This document shows, in pieces, positions 7,693-15,243 of a DNA stretch of 64,000 nt. The DNA is taken from positions 6,407,001 through 6,471,000 of the forward strand of contig NZ_CP121634.1 in the NCBI RefSeq assembly GCF_029714945.1. Direction: 5' to 3'. Each line of letters starts with the position of its first letter. Positions within the stretch are counted from its first letter, which is position 1. The position numbers and the translations under genes were made by a program. This stretch comes from Bradyrhizobium sp. CIAT3101. GTDB taxonomy: Bacteria; Pseudomonadota; Alphaproteobacteria; Rhizobiales; Xanthobacteraceae. The notes under the pieces are model-generated. The model was not told the DNA's origin and searched no databases. It was given only the letters and a program-made list of their open reading frames with translations.

Positions 7693-9223
7693 GCCCACAC
7701 CAAAAGCCGACGTCTTCCAGGCCAACCGCGAGCGCGTCGCGCCGCTGCTGAAGAAGCTCGGCGCCGACGGCATCGGCCACATGATCGACGGCAAGATCGT
7801 GCCCTCGATCTCGGGCGAGAGGTTTGAGACGAAGTCGCCGGTCGATGGCGCCACGCTCGCAAGCGTCGCGCGCGGCAATGCCGAGGACATCGACGCCGCC
7901 GCGACCGCCGCGGCGCTCGCCTTCAAGTCCTGGCGCGACATGGGTCCCGCGATGCGGAAGAAGCTATTGCATCGCGTTGCCGATGCGATCGAGGACAATG
8001 CCGAAGACATCGCCGTGCTCGAATGCATCGACACCGGCCAGGCCTATCGCTTCATGGCCAAGGCCGCGATCCGTGCCGCCGAGAACTTCCGCTTCTTCGC
8101 CGACAAATGCGCCGAGGCGCGCGACGGCCTCAACACGCCGAGCGATGAGCACTGGAACATCTCGACGCGCGTGCCGATCGGCCCCGTCGGCGTGATCACG
8201 CCGTGGAACACGCCGTTCATGCTCTCGACCTGGAAGATCGCGCCTGCGCTGGCGGCGGGCTGCACCGTCGTGCACAAGCCGGCCGAGTGGTCGCCGGTGA
8301 CGGCGTCCATTCTGGCCCGGCTGGTCAAGGAAGCCGGCGTGCCCGACGGCGTGCTCAACACCGTCCATGGCTTCGGCGAAGAGGCCGGCAAGGCGCTGAC
8401 CGAGCATCCCGCAATCAAGGCGATCGGTTTCGTCGGCGAAAGCGCGACGGGATCGGCGATCATGGTTCAGGGCGCACCGACGCTGAAGCGCGTGCATTTC
8501 GAGCTCGGCGGCAAGAACCCCGTGATCGTGTTCGACGACGCCGACCTCGACCGCGCGCTCGATGCGGTCGTGTTCATGATCTACTCGCTCAATGGCGAGC
8601 GCTGCACGTCCTCGAGCCGCCTGCTGATCCAGCAAAACATCGCGGACAAGTTCATCGAAAAGCTGACCGCGCGCGTCAAAGCGCTCAGGGTCGGCCACCC
8701 CCTCGATCCCGCCACCGAGATCGGGCCGCTGATCCACGAGCGGCATCTGGCAAAGGTCTGCTCGTACTTCGACGTCGCACGCCAGGACGGCGCGACCATC
8801 GCGGTCGGCGGCAAGGCCTATGACGGCCCGGGCGGCGGACATTATGTCGAGCCGACGCTGGTGACCGGCGCCAGCGGCAAGATGCGGGTGGCGCAGGAAG
8901 AGGTGTTCGGTCCCTTCCTCACCGTGCTGCCCTTCAAGGACGAGGCGGACGCGATCGAGATCGCCAACGACATCCGCTATGGCCTGACCGGCTATGTCTG
9001 GACCAACGATGTCGGCCGTGCGCTGCGCGTTGCGGACGCGCTGGAGGCCGGCATGATCTGGCTGAACTCGGAAAACGTCCGCCATCTGCCGACGCCGTTC
9101 GGCGGCATGAAGGCCTCGGGCATCGGCCGCGACGGCGGCGATTACTCGTTCGACTTCTACATGGAAACCAAGCACGTCTCGCTGGCGCGGGGCACTCACA
9201 AGATTCAGAAACTGGGAATTTGA
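7685..9223 (+). CDS. hpaE: 5-carboxymethyl-2-hydroxymuconate semialdehyde dehydrogenase HpaE
   Basis: A 512-residue NAD-dependent aldehyde dehydrogenase. Conserved residues seen are N175 in TPWNTPF, E273 in FELGGKNP and the catalytic C307 in NGERCTSS. It oxidises the ring-cleavage product of HpaD to 5-carboxymethyl-2-hydroxymuconate in the cytoplasm. FVGESATGSAI (249-259) is the cofactor-binding turn. The start overlaps the end of hpaF by 8 bp, and hpaD follows after 26 bp. Family alone would allow other semialdehydes, but position between hpaF and hpaD fixes the role. Confidence 0.93.
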   Translation: MDKPTPKADVFQANRERVAPLLKKLGADGIGHMIDGKIVPSISGERFETKSPVDGATLASVARGNAEDIDAAATAAALAFKSWRDMGPAMRKKLLHRVADAIEDNAEDIAVLECIDTGQAYRFMAKAAIRAAENFRFFADKCAEARDGLNTPSDEHWNISTRVPIGPVGVITPWNTPFMLSTWKIAPALAAGCTVVHKPAEWSPVTASILARLVKEAGVPDGVLNTVHGFGEEAGKALTEHPAIKAIGFVGESATGSAIMVQGAPTLKRVHFELGGKNPVIVFDDADLDRALDAVVFMIYSLNGERCTSSSRLLIQQNIADKFIEKLTARVKALRVGHPLDPATEIGPLIHERHLAKVCSYFDVARQDGATIAVGGKAYDGPGGGHYVEPTLVTGASGKMRVAQEEVFGPFLTVLPFKDEADAIEIANDIRYGLTGYVWTNDVGRALRVADALEAGMIWLNSENVRHLPTPFGGMKASGIGRDGGDYSFDFYMETKHVSLARGTHKIQKLGI

Positions 9224-9249
9224 CGTTCGTCGTTCCGAGGGGAAACGCA

Positions 9250-10233
9250 ATGCCCGTACCGCAACACATCTTCGAGCCGCCGTTCAACATCATCCGCTCC
9301 AGCCACGTCGTACTCGACGTGACCGATCTGAAGCTGAGCCGCGCGTTCTACGAGACCGTTGTCGGCCTGCATGTCGAGGACGCCGACGACAAGGTTGTTT
9401 ACCTGCGCGCCGCCGAAGAGCATCAGCATCACTCGCTGGTGCTGCGCAAAGCCGCCGTGCCCGCCTGTAACAGGCTTGGCTTCAAGGTCGGCAATGACGG
9501 CGATCTCGACAAGGCCGCCAAGTTCCTGTCCGAGATCGGCCTCGCCTACGCCTTCGCCGATCAGCCGTTCCAGGGGCGCACGCTGCAATTCACCGATCCC
9601 TTCGGCTTCCAGATCGAGCTCTATGCGTCGATGGACCGGCGGCCGCATCTCTTGCGCCGTTTCGATCTCTACAAGGGTTGCCATCCGCAGCGGCTCGATC
9701 ATTTCAACGTCTTCGCCGCCGAAGTGCAGGACACCGTCGACTTCTACGCGCGGCTCGGCTTCCGTCTCACCGAATACGCCGAGGAGGACGGTCCGCAGGG
9801 GCGCATCGCGGCCGCCTGGATGCATCGCAAGGGCAATGTCCACGATTTCGCGATTACCAACGGCAAGGGCCCTCGCCTTCACCACTTCGCCTACTGGACG
9901 CCGACGGCGATGAACATCATCCATCTCTGCGACGTCATGGCCTCCGCGGGCTTCGTGAAGAATATCGAGCGCGGCCCCGGCCGCCACGGCATCTCGAACG
10001 CGTTCTTCCTCTATGTGCGCGACCCCGACGGCCATCGGCTGGAGCTCTACACCAGCGACTATTTTACGGGCGATCACGACCACGAGCCGCTGCGCTGGTC
10101 GCTGCGCGATCCGCGCCGCCAGACATTATGGGGCGCGCCCGCGCCGCGCTCCTGGTTCGAGCAGGGCTCGCCGTTCTCAGGGCAGGCCGTGCGTGAGCCG
10201 AAGTTCGTGGCCGACGTGCTGGTGGCGGATTAA
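9250..10233 (+). CDS. hpaD: 3,4-dihydroxyphenylacetate 2,3-dioxygenase HpaD (type I extradiol)
   Basis: A 327-residue extradiol ring-cleavage enzyme with two vicinal-oxygen-chelate domains. Only the C-terminal one carries the 2-His-1-Glu metal site: H151 (RLDHFNVF), H212 (LHHFAYW) and E265 (HRLELYTSD). H198 and Y255 match the second-sphere His200 and Tyr257 of the Brevibacterium fuscum homoprotocatechuate enzyme in spacing. It opens homoprotocatechuate next to the hydroxyls using Fe or Mn and O2. The start at 9250 is chosen for the GAGGGG site 7 nt upstream; the in-frame ATG at 9220 has none. Enterobacterial HpaD belongs to the unrelated type II family, so this is the other solution to the same step. 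Confidence 0.92.
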   Translation: MPVPQHIFEPPFNIIRSSHVVLDVTDLKLSRAFYETVVGLHVEDADDKVVYLRAAEEHQHHSLVLRKAAVPACNRLGFKVGNDGDLDKAAKFLSEIGLAYAFADQPFQGRTLQFTDPFGFQIELYASMDRRPHLLRRFDLYKGCHPQRLDHFNVFAAEVQDTVDFYARLGFRLTEYAEEDGPQGRIAAAWMHRKGNVHDFAITNGKGPRLHHFAYWTPTAMNIIHLCDVMASAGFVKNIERGPGRHGISNAFFLYVRDPDGHRLELYTSDYFTGDHDHEPLRWSLRDPRRQTLWGAPAPRSWFEQGSPFSGQAVREPKFVADVLVAD

Positions 10234-10255
10234 TGTGGCGATGAACTCTCAGCCC

Positions 10256-10382
10256 GTCGTCCCGGCGAAAGCCGGGACCCATAACCACAGGGTGGAGTTT
10301 GGCGATGACTCGTGGTCCGGTACACCTAGCGAACACAATCGATAGATCACGCGGTATGGGTCCCGGCTTTCGCCGGGACGAC
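10256..10382. repeat. Long palindromic repeat, GTCGTCCCGGC family, copy 1
   Basis: Exact 28-bp inverted arms (10256-10283 and 10355-10382) flank about 70 bp. Each arm is itself a hairpin (CCCGGC-GAAA-GCCGGG). The same arm sequence, with one or a few changes, recurs at 29675, 31478 and 37708. It lies between hpaD and the FAH gene inside the operon, so it may modulate rather than end transcription. Confidence 0.85.
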
Positions 10383-10396
10383 AAGAGAGACTACCA

Positions 10397-11266
10397 ATGA
10401 AACTCCCTCGCCTCGCCACCTATTCCGTCAAGGGTGAAACCCGCTACGGCGCTGTCCTGGAGGGCGGCATCGTCGATCTCTCTGCGCGCTACGCAAAGGA
10501 CTATCCGACGTTGCGTGAGGTCATCGCAGCCGGCAAGCTCGTGAGCCTCGCCGAGGAGGCCGCGGGCCGCACGCCGATTCACGCGCTCGGCGAGATCACA
10601 TGGCTGCCGCCGGTGCCCGCGCCGGAGAAGATCATCTGCATCGGCGTCAACTATCCCGACCGCAATGCCGAGTACAAGGACGGCCAGGAGGCGCCGAAAT
10701 ATCCGAGCATGTTCATGCGGAGCCAGCGCTCCTTCGTCGGCCACGACACGCCGCTGGTGCGCCCGCGCGCATCCGCGCAGCTCGACTACGAAGGCGAGAT
10801 CGTGCTGGTGATCGGCAAGCCCGGGCGGCACATCAAGGAGAGCGCTGCACTCGACCACATTGCCGCGCTGACGCTCTGCAACGAAGGCTCGGTGCGTGAC
10901 TGGCTGCGCCACGCCAAGTTCAACGTCACGCAGGGCAAGAATTTCGATTCCAGCGGCAGCCTCGGACCGTGGCTCGTGCCCTACACCCGGGAAGCACAAA
11001 TTGCCGACATTCGTCTCACCACGCATGTCAACGGCGAGCTGCGGCAAGACGACCGCACCAGCCGTCTGATGTTCCCGTTCCGCTACCTCATCAGCTATAT
11101 CTCGACCTTCGCGACGCTGGTCCCCGGCGATATCATTGTCACGGGCACGCCGACCGGCGCCGGCGCGCGGTTCGATCCACCGCGATACCTGAAGCCCGGC
11201 GACGTCATCGAGGTCGCGGCCGAGGGCATCGGATCCTTACGCAACGGCGTCGTCGACGAAGCCTGA
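10397..11266 (+). CDS. Fumarylacetoacetate hydrolase family protein, HpaG-type decarboxylase/isomerase
   Basis: A 289-residue single-domain FAH protein. The metal site is E132 and E134 (YEGEIVLVIG) plus E163 in CNEGSVRDW, where many relatives have Asp. In this pathway the step expected is decarboxylation of 5-oxopent-3-ene-1,2,5-tricarboxylate and isomerisation of the product, done in E. coli by the two-domain HpaG. Only one such domain is encoded here. It follows hpaD across a palindromic repeat and precedes the ThDP enzyme by 25 bp. VTGTPTGAGA near the C-terminus is the usual FAH signature. The assignment to the HpaG step rests on context. Confidence 0.82.
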   Translation: MKLPRLATYSVKGETRYGAVLEGGIVDLSARYAKDYPTLREVIAAGKLVSLAEEAAGRTPIHALGEITWLPPVPAPEKIICIGVNYPDRNAEYKDGQEAPKYPSMFMRSQRSFVGHDTPLVRPRASAQLDYEGEIVLVIGKPGRHIKESAALDHIAALTLCNEGSVRDWLRHAKFNVTQGKNFDSSGSLGPWLVPYTREAQIADIRLTTHVNGELRQDDRTSRLMFPFRYLISYISTFATLVPGDIIVTGTPTGAGARFDPPRYLKPGDVIEVAAEGIGSLRNGVVDEA

Positions 11267-11291
11267 CCAACAACTCGAATGGAATGATGCA

Positions 11292-12917
11292 ATGACCACC
11301 CTCACCGGCGGCGAAGCAATCGTAAGCGGGCTCGTCGCCCATGGCGTCGATACCGTGTTCGGCCTTCCCGGCGCGCAGGTCTATGGCCTGTTCGACGCCT
11401 TCCACCAGGCCCAGCTCAAGGTGATCGGCGCGCGGCATGAGCAGGCCTGTGGCTACATGGCGTTCGGCTATGCGCGCGCGAGCGGCAGGCCCGGCGTGTT
11501 CAGCGTGGTGCCCGGCCCAGGCGTCCTCAACGCCAGCGCGGCGCTGCTCACCGCCTATGGCTGCAACGAGCCGGTGCTGTGCGTGACGGGCCAGGTGCCG
11601 ACGCAGTTTCTCGGCAAGGGCCGCGGCCATCTGCATGAGATGCCGGACCAGCTTGCGACCTTGCGCACCTATGTGAAATGGGCCGATCGCATCGAACATC
11701 CCGGCAATGCGCCGACGACCGTGGCGCGTGCTTTCCAGGAGATGACATCGGGACGGCGCGGCCCCGCCTCCGTTGAAATGCCCTGGGACATCTTTACCCA
11801 GCGCGCCGACACGGCTGCCGCGCAGGTGCTGGAGCCGCTGCCGGCGCCGCAGCCCGATCCCGACATGATCAAGCAGGCCGCAGCACTGATCAGGACCAGC
11901 AAGGCGCCGATGATCTTCGTCGGCAGCGGCGCAATCGACGCACGCGAGGAGATTCTCGAGCTCGCCGAGATGATCGATGCGCCTGTGGTCGCCTTCCGCA
12001 GCGGCCGCGGCATCGTCTCCAACGCGCATGAGCTCGGCCTGACCATGGCCGCCGCCTACAAGCTATGGGCGAAGACCGATCTGATGATCGGCATCGGCAC
12101 GCGACTGGAGCTGCCGACCATGTCGCGCTGGCCCTATCGCCCGGACGGATTGAAGAGCATCCGCATCGACATCGATCCCGTCGAGATGCGGCGCTTCATC
12201 TCCGACACCGCCATCGTCGCCGATGCGAAGGCTGCGACCGCGGATCTCGCTGCTGCCGTCAGCAAGGCAGGCTACAGCAAGACCGCCGGCCGCCGCGCCG
12301 CGATCCGGGAGGCCACCGCGACCGCACAACAGGACATCCAGCGCATCCAGCCGCAGATGGCGTATCTCGAAATCTTGCGCGAGGTGCTGCCGGCGAATGC
12401 GATCGTGACCGACGAGCTGTCGCAGTTCGGCTTCGCCTCCTGGTACGGCTTTCCGATCTACGAGCCGCGCACCTTCATCACCTCGGGCTATCAGGGCACG
12501 CTCGGCTCCGGCTTCCCGACCGCGCTCGGCGCCAAGGTCGCCAACCCTGACAAGCCCGTGGTGGCGATCACCGGCGACGGCGGCTTCATGTTCGGCGTGC
12601 AGGAGCTTGCCACCGCCGTGCAGTTCAACATCGGCGTCGTGACACTGGTGTTCAACAACAACGCCTACGGCAATGTCCGCCGCGACCAGCGCGAACGGTT
12701 CGACGGCCGCGTGGTGGCCTCCGATCTCGTCAATCCGGATTTCGTCAAGCTCGCGGAATCCTTCGGCGTCGCGTCCGCGCGCGTCACCGCACCGGACCAG
12801 TTCAAGGCGGCGATGGAGAAGGCGCTTGGCCATGGTGGCCCGTATCTGATCTCGGTCGAGGTGACCCGGGATTCGGAAGTGAGCCCGTGGGCGTTCATTC
12901 ATCCGCCGAAGCCGTAA
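11292..12917 (+). CDS. Thiamine-diphosphate-dependent enzyme, acetolactate-synthase-like, substrate unknown
   Basis: A 541-residue protein with the three-domain layout of the pyruvate oxidase / acetolactate synthase / decarboxylase family. The catalytic Glu is E50 in GARHEQACGYMA. The central domain follows, and the ThDP-binding GDGGFMF...NN motif is in the C-terminal domain. It ends with a normal C-terminus, so it is not truncated. It is the last gene of the hpa run, 25 bp after the FAH gene. No such enzyme belongs to the standard homoprotocatechuate pathway. It could act on a 2-oxo acid feeding the pathway or on pyruvate and succinic semialdehyde released by HpaI; both ideas are inference. 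No small regulatory subunit is present, which argues against true acetolactate synthase. Confidence 0.85.
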   Translation: MTTLTGGEAIVSGLVAHGVDTVFGLPGAQVYGLFDAFHQAQLKVIGARHEQACGYMAFGYARASGRPGVFSVVPGPGVLNASAALLTAYGCNEPVLCVTGQVPTQFLGKGRGHLHEMPDQLATLRTYVKWADRIEHPGNAPTTVARAFQEMTSGRRGPASVEMPWDIFTQRADTAAAQVLEPLPAPQPDPDMIKQAAALIRTSKAPMIFVGSGAIDAREEILELAEMIDAPVVAFRSGRGIVSNAHELGLTMAAAYKLWAKTDLMIGIGTRLELPTMSRWPYRPDGLKSIRIDIDPVEMRRFISDTAIVADAKAATADLAAAVSKAGYSKTAGRRAAIREATATAQQDIQRIQPQMAYLEILREVLPANAIVTDELSQFGFASWYGFPIYEPRTFITSGYQGTLGSGFPTALGAKVANPDKPVVAITGDGGFMFGVQELATAVQFNIGVVTLVFNNNAYGNVRRDQRERFDGRVVASDLVNPDFVKLAESFGVASARVTAPDQFKAAMEKALGHGGPYLISVEVTRDSEVSPWAFIHPPKP

Positions 12918-12920
12918 ACG

Positions 12921-13583
12921 TCAACGCGTCCGGCGGAAGGTCAGATTGATCCGTTTCCGCCCGAGCAGCGCGTGTTCGCCTTCCGCAAGCGGCGCGACGC
13001 CGTGATAGGCCAGCCTTGACGGGCCGCCCCAGACCACGACGTCGCCATGGACCAGCCGGAAGCGGCGCGGCTTGTCGGCGCGCGCCAGGCCGCCGAACAG
13101 GAAGATCGCGGGTAGTCCGAGCGAGACCGAGACGATGGGCGCCGAATAATCCAGCTCGTCCTTGTCCTGATGCAGCGACAGCCGCGTGCCGGGCTCGTAG
13201 CGGTTGACGAGGCACGCATCGGGCGCAAAGTCTTGGAAGCCGCCCTGCTCCGCGGCGCCGCGGGCGAGATCGCGGAGCACCGGCGGCATTGCGGGCCACG
13301 GCGCCTCGGTCTTGGGATCGATGGGATCATAGCGATAGCCGGTGTGATCGGTGATCCAACCGCGCTCGCCGCAATTGGTCATGGCGACCGACATCAGATG
13401 GCCGCCGGGCGTGGTCATGCGACGGAACGGCGACTGCACCACGATGGCGCGCACGGCTTCGATCAACTCGCGCTCGATCGGCTGGACGAATCCGCGCAGC
13501 AGCACGGCGCCGTCGGCGATTTTTTCGCGCGATGGCTGTGCTTCAGCGACAGTGTCGAACAGATCACCCGTCAATCGTTCCAC
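12921..13583 (-). CDS. alkB: AlkB-type 2-oxoglutarate/Fe(II) DNA dealkylase
   Basis: A 220-residue oxidative DNA/RNA demethylase. The iron ligands H138, D140 and H194 and the 2-oxoglutarate arginines R211 and R217 (RINLTFR) each lie exactly seven residues beyond the E. coli AlkB positions 131, 133, 187, 204 and 210. It removes 1-methyladenine and 3-methylcytosine lesions by hydroxylating the methyl group. The start is GTG at 13583, directly after the TGA of the upstream oxygenase gene (TGAGTG), so translation is probably coupled. It converges with the ThDP gene; the two stop codons are 3 bp apart. No ada or other SOS gene is adjacent. Confidence 0.93.
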   Translation of the reverse strand: MERLTGDLFDTVAEAQPSREKIADGAVLLRGFVQPIERELIEAVRAIVVQSPFRRMTTPGGHLMSVAMTNCGERGWITDHTGYRYDPIDPKTEAPWPAMPPVLRDLARGAAEQGGFQDFAPDACLVNRYEPGTRLSLHQDKDELDYSAPIVSVSLGLPAIFLFGGLARADKPRRFRLVHGDVVVWGGPSRLAYHGVAPLAEGEHALLGRKRINLTFRRTR

Positions 13584-14327
13584 TCATTTGGCATCATGAA
13601 AGATCACACCGACGGTGTGGCGCTGTCCGGAGCGAATCCGGCTGACGCCATGGCGCAGGTTAACGCGGTACGTGCCGCGTGTCCCCTGCACCGGGCGGTG
13701 ATGCACGGCAAAGGCCACCGCATCGCCCTGCGCCAACGGCACCACCTCGGCGCGGGACTGCATGCGCGGGCGTTGTTCCGTCAGCACGAACTCGCCGCCG
13801 CTGAAATCGCGACCGGGCTCGGACAGCAGGATCGCGACCTGGAGCGGGAACACGTGCTCGCCATAGAGATCCTGATGCAGGCAATTGAAATCGCCGGCCT
13901 CATATTGCAGCAGCAAGGGCGTCGGCCGCGCCTGCCCCGCCTCGTGGCAGCGCTCGAGGAAAGCCGCATGGGCGGCGGGATAGCGGATGTCGATCCCCAT
14001 CGCCTCGTTCCAGCTGTTAGCAACGCCCTGCAGATGGGCATAAAGCGCCGGACGCAGCTGCGCGATCAGATCGGGCAGCGGGTAGGCGAAATATTTGTAC
14101 TCGCCGCGGCCAAAGCCGTGGCGGCCCATCACGATGCGGCTGCGGAAGTGCGCGTCGTCAGGATAGAGCGCGGCGACGGCCCGGCATTGGTCCGGCGTCA
14201 GCAGGCCTTTCAGGACGGCGCAACCCTGGGAGTCGAGTTCGGCGGAGATTTGGGGCCAGTCGAGGGTGTCGACATGGGCGGCGGGGTCGGCGGCGGATGG
14301 GGCTGATTTTCGAGCGGTCATTGTCAT
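13584..14327 (-). CDS. 2OG-Fe(II) oxygenase, prolyl-4-hydroxylase-like, coupled to alkB
   Basis: A 247-residue double-stranded beta-helix oxygenase. The likely iron site is H151 and D153 (CLHQDLYG) with H226, and R236 ten residues further on is the likely 2-oxoglutarate contact, as in P4H-type enzymes. Sequence between (FSGGEFVLTEQ) is typical of bacterial P4H-like proteins. The target is unknown; candidates are a protein side chain or a small molecule. ATG 14327 is chosen for AAGGTGAT 7 nt upstream. The gene is immediately upstream of alkB with no spacer. A repeat and the end of the DUF2848 gene lie behind it. Confidence 0.87.
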   Translation of the reverse strand: MTMTARKSAPSAADPAAHVDTLDWPQISAELDSQGCAVLKGLLTPDQCRAVAALYPDDAHFRSRIVMGRHGFGRGEYKYFAYPLPDLIAQLRPALYAHLQGVANSWNEAMGIDIRYPAAHAAFLERCHEAGQARPTPLLLQYEAGDFNCLHQDLYGEHVFPLQVAILLSEPGRDFSGGEFVLTEQRPRMQSRAEVVPLAQGDAVAFAVHHRPVQGTRGTYRVNLRHGVSRIRSGQRHTVGVIFHDAK

Positions 14328-14406
14328 GGCAATCACCTTCGCAATCCGACGTTCACCCCGCCACCCGATTTCCGATGACCGTCTCCTCAGCAAGGACGGA
14401 GGAGAG

Positions 14407-14524
14407 ATCTCGTAGGGTGGGCAAAGCGATTTGTCCGCCGTAGCTCGAAGAGCGAAGGCGGAAGCGTGCCCACGATACCGATGACGTGGGCACGGCGCTA
14501 ACGCGCCTTTGCCCACCCTACGAG
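14407..14524. repeat. Palindromic repeat, GTAGGGTGGGCAAAG family, copy 1
   Basis: Exact 19-bp inverted arms at 14407-14425 and 14506-14524 around an internal GTGCCCAC/GTGGGCAC stem. A second copy is at 26075-26166. It sits in the 229-bp gap upstream of the P4H-like gene and downstream of the DUF2848 gene. Confidence 0.85.
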
Positions 14525-14556
14525 ACCGTCCCTTGTGGAGCGAGGTGTGAAGGGAG

Positions 14557-15243
14557 CTAGCCCCGCACCGGCAGCGTTACCACATCATATCCATGCTTGA
14601 TCGTCCGCTTCAGCACGGGGTCCTCGAGCTCGAAGTCGAAGCGGTCGGCGGGGCGGATGCCGCCCTTGGCGGCGAAGGTACCGCCGAACATGGCGCAGCC
14701 GTCGGGGAATTTTGCGCCTTCGAAGCCGCGCGCGATCAGCTCGGCGACCGGCAGCATCGCGTCCAGCGTGCCCTCCTGGTAGAGCACGCGCTCGCCCTTG
14801 ACGGTGGCCCAGGAGCGCAGGATCATCCTGTCCCAATGGCCGATGACGTCCTCGAGCTCCCACAGCGTGGAGGCGATTGGCTTGTCGCACATCTGCTTGG
14901 ACACGGTGACGCTATAGGCCTCGACCTTGCGGTCGGTGTGGTCGGAGCCGCAGCCGACGAAGATGCGGCCCTGCCAGCCGATCAGCACGAACTCGACCTC
15001 GCCGCTCGAATCGCCACCGCAGCATTCGATGCTGTCTTCCTGGGTCAGCCGCCGCGCCGCGCCGCGATAGTAGATCGGCGTCGAGGCCGGCGGGGCGATG
15101 CCCATCTCTTGCAGCTCTTTGATGTGCTTGTCGCGCGCGACGGGATCACGGCCGGTCCAGCCGGCGATGACCATCTGGTCGATCGCCAGCGTCAGCGGCG
15201 TGGTGGCGTCCTGGGCATCGACGGTGAAAGTCAGGTCAAACAC
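14557..15243 (-). CDS. DUF2848 family protein, coupled to amidase
   Basis: A 228-residue protein of unknown function. Features I associate with DUF2848 are FDLTFTVD at the start, VIAGWTGRD, SSGEVEFVLI, GCGSDHTDR and VSKQMCDKPIA. It has no signal peptide or membrane segment. The conserved Glu and Asp/His residues in SGEVEF and GSDHTDR look like a metal or acid catalytic site of FAH type, but this is unproven. The start is GTG 15243, with GGAGG 9 nt upstream, inside the last codons of the amidase gene (8-bp overlap). The tight coupling suggests both proteins act on the same compound, for instance an acid freed by the amidase. Confidence 0.8.
   Translation of the reverse strand: MFDLTFTVDAQDATTPLTLAIDQMVIAGWTGRDPVARDKHIKELQEMGIAPPASTPIYYRGAARRLTQEDSIECCGGDSSGEVEFVLIGWQGRIFVGCGSDHTDRKVEAYSVTVSKQMCDKPIASTLWELEDVIGHWDRMILRSWATVKGERVLYQEGTLDAMLPVAELIARGFEGAKFPDGCAMFGGTFAAKGGIRPADRFDFELEDPVLKRTIKHGYDVVTLPVRG

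Noticed and set aside
10256..10382. Could the spaced palindromes be a CRISPR array?
   Set aside because: Each element is a single inverted repeat between genes, not a series of direct repeats with regular unique spacers, and no cas gene is present.
11292..12917. Biosynthetic acetolactate synthase
   Set aside because: No small regulatory subunit or ilvC neighbour, and the gene lies in the hpa operon.
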